Source: Mangifera indica (lineage: Eukaryota; Streptophyta; Magnoliopsida; Sapindales; Anacardiaceae). From it: a stretch of 64,000 bases of DNA. Below, piece after piece: positions 56,309 to 64,000 of the stretch. Position numbers and translations under genes: made by a program. Position 1 is the stretch's first letter, and each line of letters opens with the position of its first letter. The DNA lies in assembly GCF_011075055.1 (NCBI RefSeq), contig NC_058138.1:7150001-7214000 (forward strand). The letters are read 5' to 3'. Under the pieces are notes generated by a model that was not told the DNA's origin, did not search any database, and saw only the letters and a list, made by a program, of their open reading frames with translations.

Positions 56309-57800
56309 ATGGATATGATACTTATATTTCTTTCTCTTCTAAGCTTGCTGAGCTTCGTCATAGAGGCTAGTTCAGCATATCTTGCCCATGTATGCCCGAG
56401 CACCACTACAAGTTGTATGCCCTCTTTCTTTGCCAGGGTGATGTCAATGCGGACACCTGTCAACGCTCTGTTAATGTTGCAACCACCACAAACTTAACAG
56501 ACCTTTGTCCTATTGGATAACAAAGCATAATATGGTATGACGAGTGCCTTTTCCACTATTCAAACCAGTCCTTCTTTTCTGTCATGAGCGGAGTTTCAGG
56601 TTTTAACATGATTAATATGCAAGAGTTCAATGGCAGTACAGACATATTTGGTGAGAAACTTAGCAGTTTGTTGACCGAGGCTACGGCTGAGGCTGTAAAC
56701 ACTTCTAAAATGTTTGCAACCAGAGAGGTTAATTTAGATGCCCCTCGCAAACTGTATGGTCTAGTGTAGTGCACGCCGGACCTGTCAAAACTTGATTGCA
56801 ATAGTTTTCTTGAAGGAGCTATTCCACGGTTGGGATTGTTATCCCCATGAGTAGGAGGCAGAGTGATGTCTCCAAGTTGTAATGTCCGCTACGAACTGTA
56901 GAAGTTCTATAATGAAACAGTGCCACCGGCACCTCCATCACTTCTGTCTCCACCTCCACCTCCACTTCCTTCCGAAGGTAACGTTAGAATACAGTTTACC
57001 TAATTACTTAAATAATAATTAAGAGCATTTTTAATTATATATATAACTAAAACATAAATATTCACAAAGTTTAAGGTTAGAAGACAGAATTAATTACGCC
57101 GGACCATTTTGCCTTTTTTTCTCAGACCTCACACATTTAAGGTTAGAAGACAGAATTAATCCAAAGAGAAAATAAATTTTTAATTATATATATAACTAAA
57201 ACATAAATATTCACAAAGTTTTCCTTTAAATCTTTATTTTATTTCATAATTGAAAAATAGTCAATCTACATATATATTTTTGGGTGGGTGATATAACTTT
57301 TATACTTAAGGGGTCTCAAGCTTGTAATCATCATCATCAAGACAATTTAAAGAACTTGACATTATTCAGGATTATTTACGGTGAGTTTTGTTGGTGACGG
57401 CATCATCACTTATGTTGAAAATAGGTTTCTCTCTTCATGCTCTATTTTCTTAATTTCGAAATAAAATGGATTTTTTTTTTTTTGTTGGTTTTTTTGAGAG
57501 AGACTTGTTTATATAACATTCGAAAACCACTTTATCCACCTATCTCCATTCAATGGGCAGTTATGGTTATCGGATTTTAGGACTTTTGTCTCACTTTTTA
57601 AGAATTTCATTTTAATTCTGATTTTAGGAATTTCACTGCGCTTGATATTTTGATATGGGTTTAATAAATTTAAATTGAAAATAAAAAATATTTTTGTTTG
57701 GAAGGAAGAAAAACAATATTGATTGCAATAGGTACGACAGGATCGGCGATTATAGTAGCACTGCTTGGCTCATTCCTTCTGTGGAGAAGAGACAAAAGAG
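56309..57800 (+). pseudogene. CRK pseudogene, type B (unit g): exons 1 and 2
   Basis: Exon 1 (56309-56977) keeps the signal peptide but has lost about 120 bases between the first Cys region and LYALF (ACCACTACAA joined to GTTGTATGCC). It has stops at GGATAACAAAG and CTAGTGTAGTGC, and Ser in place of the third Cys of the first DUF26 motif. The proline stalk and donor (CCGAAG/GTAACG) survive. Exon 2 (57705-57800) encodes the membrane helix, two codons shorter at its end. Intron 1 has an extra 170 bases or so at 57374-57545. The sequence after exon 2 matches the type B intron 2; exons 3-7, if present, lie beyond 64000. Confidence 0.82.
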
Positions 57801-58009
57801 GTAAATTTTGCTTTGAGAAAGGATTAACTTTCTTCATTTTATCTGACATAAGAATAATAGTTGAAGTTCGTTCATAGAAACTGATGATATTAAAATAAGT
57901 AAATGACTGAATTTATATACAAAAGCAGCTCAGTAAGTGGTTATAAATATAGTTAATCGATTTGACAATACAGAAGTTGCACCAAGTCAGTTTGTTCACA
58001 TAGTTTTTA

Positions 58010-59506
58010 GGGAAATTATTAAAAATAGACAAAATTAAAGGGGTCAAAGCGAAATTGCCCAAAAAATTTAGGTTTAAACAAAAATGCCCATGTTTTGCGA
58101 AATGACTAAACTGCCCCCATATATAAGTCAGCAAATTTTCACTGTACAACCGAGAGAAAATTCCAAAGCTTCCCACCTTCCACGGCAATCCCACGGCGAA
58201 CGTCATTTTTGCTGATTTTCTTTCGTTCCGACAACCAAAAATGGCAAATAAGGTTAGTATATCTCCCATAATCTTCTTTGAATCAAGTTATTGCTGATAT
58301 TATTGAGATTTGATTGAGAATTTTGGGTTTGAAATTTTAGAGTTTACGGTTTGAACAATGCTTAAAATGTTTCGATTTTTGGTTGTTTTCGTTGAATTGA
58401 TTGAGGGGTTTTATGTTATACAATGTGTAGATTTGATTTGTGTGAAAATCGGAGGTCGAAACGACCAAAAATTGGCTGAAAATGCTGCCGAATGGATCAG
58501 CTGTCTTGCCGTGGGAACAAAGTTTCCCACAGCAAACGATTTCTCCCACAGCAGCTGAATGGACAATGGGTTTTTGGGGGGGTGAACTGACTTTTTTAAA
58601 ATATTGGGGTGTCGGGGAAATCCTTAGCCCACGTCGGGTTTTTATGAAATTTTGCACGTTGTCGTGGGAAAAGCAAAATTACGAAACTACCCCCCTTTAT
58701 AAGCACAACAAAATTTCATTTCTTCCCATGGCAAGTTGCGTTTTTACTGTGCATTTCCACCAAAATTTCAAAAGCTTTCCACCTCCCACGTCAATCCCAT
58801 GGCGAAGGTCATTTCTGTTGATTTTGAAGCTTCCCAGCAACCACAAATGGCAAAGAAGGTTAGTATATCTCCCGTAATCTTGTTTGGATCAAGTTATTGC
58901 TGAAATAATTGAGATTTGATTGAGAATTTTGGGTTTGAAATTTTAGGGTTTACGGTTTGAATAATGCTTAAAATGTTTCGATTTTTGGTTGTTTTGGTTG
59001 AATTGATTGAGGGTTTTATGTTATACAACGTCTAGCTTTGATGTATGTGAAAATCGGAGGTCGAAACGACCAAAATTTGGCCGAAAATGGCTGCCAAATG
59101 AATCGGCAGTCTGTCGTGGGAACGGCGTTTCCCACGGCAAGACGAATTTTCCCACAGCAACGAATTTTGCATGCTTAGTTGGGGGGTAAAATGGGTTTTT
59201 TAAAATTTTGGGGAAGGGTAATTTTGATATTTTAAAAAAAATTTTAAATAAATAAATAAATATCAAAATCCCTTTACAATGTAAAATATCCAAAAACCCT
59301 TTATATTTATCTAAAATTAAATTTAACCCCCAATAGTGAGTGAGAAGAGTTATAAAATTGAGGCAAAGGGTAAATTTGGTATTCTAAAAAAAGACATGGG
59401 CATTTTTGCTTAAGAATAGTGATTTTGGGCATTTTGGCTTGAAAATAGTGATTTCGGGTATTTTAGCTTAATGGAATAGGATTTTGGGCATTTTTTAAAA
59501 TTTCCC
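58010..59506. mobile_element. Pack-MULE-like element with 9-bp target duplication
   Basis: TAGTTTTTA occurs exactly at 58001-58009 and 59507-59515. The 1497-base element has inverted ends GGGAAATT(A)TTAAAAAT / GGGAAATTTTAAAAAA. The corresponding place in introns 2 of genes 2 and 3 shows the uninterrupted TAGTTTTATATG. Inside are two tandem copies of a segment of about 600 bases that looks like a gene start. No transposase is present. The 9-base duplication points to the Mutator superfamily. Confidence 0.78.
58139..59170 (+). repeat. 606-base tandem duplication holding a possible captured first exon
   Basis: Two copies are offset by 606 bases: ATGGCAAATAAG/GTTAGTATATCTCCC at 58241 and ATGGCAAAGAAG/GTTAGTATATCTCCC at 58847. 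Each has a leader with CCCACGGCAA-type text before it and an identical-looking intron-like stretch after it. ATG, three or four codons and a GT donor suggest a captured 5' exon. Copies also carry the near-palindrome GTGGGAAC...GTTTCCCAC. I do not recognise the source gene. Confidence 0.6.
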
Positions 59507-59559
59507 TAGTTTTTACAAGTGCCATCAATCAATACCTAAACTATTGAATATCTTGTTAT

Positions 59560-60430
59560 GTATAAATTGTTCAGTTGTCTAGTATTGGTCAGAAAAGGGG
59601 AAAGTGTTAGTTTGCAAATGTAAGAAAAAATATTACCCCTTAAGCTACTTTTTTATCTAATAGTTGTATCAAAATTTACCTGTAGCAACTCCACCTATCA
59701 GTCTGTGGGAGTGGTCGGTTGAAGTGAAATTTCAACGAGCAAACCATAGCTCCTCCAGATGGTTGTTTGTGAGAAGTGTAGAGTCTATGGTAGTAATAGG
59801 TTGATGTGAACTTCAACCAATAGTCTATAGCTCTTTCGGATGACTATTTGTGAGAAGTGTTAAATTGATGATTCAATGTGTGAAAAAGAGGATAAGATGT
59901 TAGTGTATAAATGTATTAGTTAGCTTTCATGTGGGAGATATTCAATAACACCTTTTATATATATATATATACACACATGTGTACAAGGTATCATAGGAGC
60001 TTGAGGCTCTGATATTACGTATGCACAAAGTACCATCAAAGCTAAAAGTTTAAGTTGATAGCTAAATGAATCTCTTAATACCTCAAGTGTCTCTAGGACC
60101 ATCCAAATAATGTTTCTCACATTAGTTGTCTTATGTGAGGTCCAAATGTACTTCGCAAATTTACATACAACCGATCATTCATCTTCACTAGAGTATTTGG
60201 AATTATTAATCACATCATGATTGTTGCATTTGATGTTAAAATAATAATGTCCTTAGAAATTTTAATATTGATCAATACTACCCTTGGAATAATAATGTAA
60301 TATAGTATTCTAGCTCTTATTGTCTTTATTTTTTTTAAAGATTGGAATATTCAAAGGAATAAAATTTTTGTTACAAAGCAAAGTTCATCATAAAACATTT
60401 TCCCATTTTTGTTACAAAGCAAATTTTTTT
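59560..60430 (+). repeat. Type B intron-2 repeat, first copy in unit g
   Basis: It matches intron 2 of gene 2 (about 15560-16310) and gene 3 (about 40660-41400), including AATTATTAATCACATCATGA and TATTGATCAATACTA. A second, diverged copy is at about 63190-64000. Related short forms occur in type A introns at 21050-21160 and 46255-46370, so the block contains a dispersed repeat. A TA/CA microsatellite lies at about 59957-59986. Confidence 0.65.
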
Positions 60431-61158
60431 TTTTGCAAAGCAACCTTTCGTTCAACTAAAGTGAACAAAATCATGCATATCATCTCATGACTCATATACA
60501 TTCATTACCATTCAAAACAACTTACATACACTTTCACCATGTATCATAACCTTTTAGATTATATGTAATTATATACATTAATCACATGCATCATAATCTT
60601 TACTTAATCAACATTAAAACATTATTTAGCATGTTCAAATGTGAACTTAAAAAAAATCCAAAATTTGTTATGAATAATTTCAACATATATATGCAAATAA
60701 ATTAACATATCTTCATACATTAAACTTTTCTATGCATATACCAGACATGTTTACCCTTAATTCATGCATTTTATGTACAATACACAAAATTAGAATAAAT
60801 TTTTCAATGTGTATCATCATATACATCTAGCCAACATGCATTAACAAAAATTCCTGGATTTAAATTTCAATTTTCAAGCCAAAAAGCACATGTATGCCTA
60901 AATCAAGCACATATACATGCATCCTATGAATACTTCATCATATACATGTCTTAAAGCACATGTTCTTCATCTTAAAATCATTAGAACATGGAAAAAAGAA
61001 ATAAAACTCAGCCAAGAGTTATAAAGAAAAACATACTTGAAAAGTTTGATTTTCTAGTGAACTAACTACATGCATGTACATATATTATACATATACATAT
61101 CCTTATGTATAAAAATCATATATTTAGCTTCAAAAAGACATGCAAGGAGCTGAACCAT

Positions 61159-61170
61159 GCTCTAATACCA
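61159..61170 (-). other. Primer-binding-site-like sequence
   Basis: Reads TGGTATTAGAGC on the minus strand, followed by ATGGTTCAG. Plant LTR retroelements use TGGTATCAGAGC to pair with initiator tRNA-Met; one base differs. It sits two bases from the TG/CA end of the putative LTR. Confidence 0.5.
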
Positions 61171-61172
61171 TT

Positions 61173-62719
61173 TGAAAATAATAGCTAAAGAAGAAGATGC
61201 AAAGAATGTCATGCATATAGGTAAAACAGGAATCAAAGTATGATTAAGGCATATAAGAGAAGGATGAAACTTTTACCTACTCTTTTGCCTCCTATAGGGA
61301 TATAGGCTGATAGATTAAACTCTTCAGTTGAAGAACCTCTAAAGAAGTGCACTTTCCAAGCTAAATCTCAGAGAGAAGAGAGAGCTTTTAGTTTGTTTTA
61401 TGAGAGAAAGTAAAGTGCAAGAATGTTTATGTTAGTTTAAAATGAGCTGAAATGCACTTTATCTAATGGTGGCCCATTTTGTAATTTCAAAATTCTCATT
61501 TGGCCCAACAAATTCATAATGTGAAACCTTACCGTGCATGCATGTCAAATATATACCTAAGCCACCTTAATTTCACTCACTAACATCTTAACTTTTAAAA
61601 TGTTAATTTTACGCCTATATAACATTTTATATAATTTGTATTATCCTTCGAAGGTGATAGCCATCTTTAGGTAATTAATCCTTCATTTTGAAAGCTTGGT
61701 TTATCAGTGTGACTTTTTAGGTTTACCGTGACATAGCCTTGAGTCATTTTTTGGATGATCCAAAAGTGTATTGGAAACTCAATAACTATGATAAACATCT
61801 AATAATGTGTCATAGCCTCTAAACCATAATGAAAAAATACTACATTGAACCTAATATCTCTTATTGTACATTTCATGTAGATAATATTCTTTTGTTGTCC
61901 AATCTAGATAAATTTCAAACCATGGATAATCAAAATTCTAATTTTGATTTTTCATGAATTGTCGATTTAAATATTTGAAACATATCATTATGAATATCCT
62001 TTGTATGACTTATATTATACTTTGGCTAGAGGTTTTGATTTTCAATATTTATCTACATTTGCTCTGGAACTTAGATCTAAGTTGAATCAATAGACCTTCA
62101 AAACCCAATACTTTTCAAGTCAATGGATCCCACCTTAAGCATCATTTTTCAACATATACAAATAACACATGACCAATATGGTTTGTCCTAAGGATATGAT
62201 TAACCCCATATATATACACTATATGAATCATATATTGACATATCAGATTCGACCATGATATCTCATATCAAAGGATTACTTTGTACACTAGTGTAATCTT
62301 ATAATAAGTCATTGACTATGATTTGATGACCATGTGACTTATCGTTATTTGGTCATGTTTAAAAAATAGTTCTCTAACTATTAATTCATACCAATACGAT
62401 AATGATATGACCATCATTGTCACCCATACTAATGTCATCTCATGACATTCAACAGAGGTACTCAATATGCCTACTAGTGATATAATTACCTAAGTTATGT
62501 CATGTTTGTAGGGAACAATTCGATGACTTAGTTTGTATATCAAGCAAGTCATTCGAACAATTCACATACATACTTTACATCATTGCAAATAAAGGAAACA
62601 ATTTACACATATAAACAAAAAGATTACTTCTTTTATTAATAATTCACATAAATGTACATATAAGGTTAAAATGCCCCTAAAACTGATAACACGAATGGTT
62701 CCTAGGTCATAAACTAACA
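61173..62719 (-). mobile_element. Possible LTR of a retrotransposon (antisense)
   Basis: On the minus strand the segment starts TGTTAGTTTATGACC and ends TTTTCA, and two bases later comes TGGTATTAGAGC (61159-61170), one mismatch from the TGGTATCAGAGC primer-binding site complementary to initiator tRNA-Met. That order (LTR, then PBS) is right for a 5' LTR of about 1.55 kb. The expected gag-pol does not follow: only some 700 AT-rich bases separate the PBS from the intron repeat. No second LTR or target duplication was found, so this is a fragment at best. Confidence 0.5.
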
Positions 62720-63189
62720 CTATGAAGGCAGAGAACTTCGAAGAGATTGTTGTCAGAGATTAGTTAACGGTGGAAAATAACATATGACAACTTTCTATAG
62801 TTCTCAATGTATAGGTTTTTTTTTTTTTAAATATAAAGATTAAAACTCATGCAAAACTTATGTATTCTGGATTTTTCTAATCACATAGAAGATGAAAGGT
62901 ATTATTTAATAATCCGAGCTTAATTGAGAAATCATCTTGTTAAGTTATTGTTTATCATAGTATCAAATAGCTTGACTGGCATTAATGGCTAGTGTTTTGG
63001 TAAGTTCTTACAATATTTCAATTTGATTCGGTGAGATTTCAAGTGAATACTCACAATGTTGAGTGGTGTTCCTATGATAGCTTTACAAGTTGTAAATTCG
63101 AAGCTCACGGAGGATAACCATAGGCAATGGTGTACTTAGTTATTATGTACAATTGGAGCTTTTGATATGAAAATGTCTATTTGAAAATA

Positions 63190-64000
63190 AGGGTTGTTTC
63201 ACATTGGTTGAAAAAAGGGCTAAGTGTTAGATTGTAAATGTATGAAAATGTCTCATCCTTCGAATTAAATTTTGGGTGAGAAAGGTCTAATAGCATTTGA
63301 TAGTTGTATCATAATTTGAGTGCAACAATTTCACCCAAGAATCTATGAAAGTTGTTGGTTGATGTGAAACTTCAACCAGTAGCTTGTAACTTTTTTAGAT
63401 GGTTATTTGTGAGAATTATCGAATCAATGACTTGATGTATGAGGGAAAGATTATTGGTTTTTCCATATTGTTGGAAAGGGGTGAGATGTTAAGTGTATAA
63501 GTATATAAACTAGCTTTTAGGTAGGCGAAACTTAAACAGATTTTATATATGTACATGTATACAAGGTATTATTAAAGCAAGTTTAAGCTGATAGTTAGAG
63601 AAATCCTTTAATATCTCATGTGATCATGGAACCAACTAGATAATATCTCTCACATTGGTTGTCCCATATGAAAGTCAAACGCAGGTCTTACTTTGCAAAT
63701 TTGCATATTGCCCATCATTCATTATCACTAGAGTCTTTAAAATTATTAATCACATCATGATTTTTGCATTTGGTGTTAAAATAATATTGTCCTCATGTAA
63801 TTTTCATATTTATCAGTACTACCCTTAGACTGGAAGGCATATATAGTAATTTAACATAGTATTCTAGCTTTTATGGTCTTTATTTTCTTTAAATATTGGA
63901 ATATTCAAAGGAAGAAATTTTTTCTCACAAAGAAAGTTCCTCATATGACATTTTTTCTATATTTGTTTTTACATTAACCTTACCATTGTCTTCTTTGTTC
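63190..64000 (+). repeat. Type B intron-2 repeat, second copy in unit g
   Basis: It repeats the 59560-60430 block in direct orientation with more divergence, and continues into AACCTTACCATTGTCTTCT at the window edge. In genes 2 and 3 the corresponding text lies about 200 bases before exon 3. CRK exon 3 of unit g may therefore begin just beyond 64000. Confidence 0.55.

Noticed and set aside
58337..59293. Longer open frames in the 58-59 kb element
   Set aside because: They run through splice-donor-like and intron-like text on both strands and change between the two tandem copies, so no protein is supported beyond the short ATG exon.
59957..59986. TA/CA microsatellite as a regulatory element
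   Set aside because: A short simple repeat in a repeat-derived intron; nothing points to function.

Overview
This is nuclear DNA from a flowering plant, most likely a eudicot. It is AT-rich, its genes have GT-AG introns, and it carries plant-specific cysteine-rich receptor-like kinases (CRKs, two DUF26/Gnk2 domains) among Ty1/copia, hAT and Mutator-type transposon remains. The sequence alone does not let me name the species.

The window is a decaying tandem array of CRK genes, all on the + strand. Every copy follows the same seven-exon plan: exon 1 has the signal peptide, two DUF26 domains and a proline-rich stalk; exon 2 the transmembrane segment; exons 3-7 the kinase. Two subtypes alternate and are told apart by intron 2 and intron 3 sequence. 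Type A: gene 1 (472-4850), unit c (19258-22557), unit e (44366-49811). Type B: gene 2 (13944-18675), gene 3 (39102-43780), unit g (56309-57800 and beyond). Unit f (54793-55515) is a kinase tail only. Gene 2 alone looks fully intact (678 codons). Gene 3 is intact except for one nonsense codon. Gene 1 is open throughout but has lost an intron acceptor and key kinase residues. Units c, e, f and g are pseudogenes.

Gene 2 and unit c are repeated about 25.1 kb downstream as gene 3 and unit e, so a segment of roughly 25 kb duplicated in tandem. Each type A copy is followed by, or fused to, an antisense Ty1/copia element of one lineage (5071-8345, 23297-25882, 50027-54515). Upstream of genes 2 and 3 lies a shared spacer (9475-12900; 27766-30093 plus 36736-37450), split in the second copy by about 6.6 kb of other repeats (G/C-tract hAT element, higher-order minisatellite, dead MULE transposase).

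Several elements have exact target-site duplications visible by eye: hAT elements at 21259-22200 (8 bp) and 50784-51858 (8 bp, with a paralogous empty site at 5613-5620), and Mutator-like elements at 10604-11478, 53427-54153 and 58010-59506 (9 bp each). The last contains a 606-bp tandem duplication of what looks like a captured gene start. The right end (57.8-64 kb) is the swollen second intron of unit g, with an LTR-like segment; any kinase exons of unit g would lie outside the window. I found no novel defence, RNA or regulatory system; the interest is in how the array duplicated and decayed.
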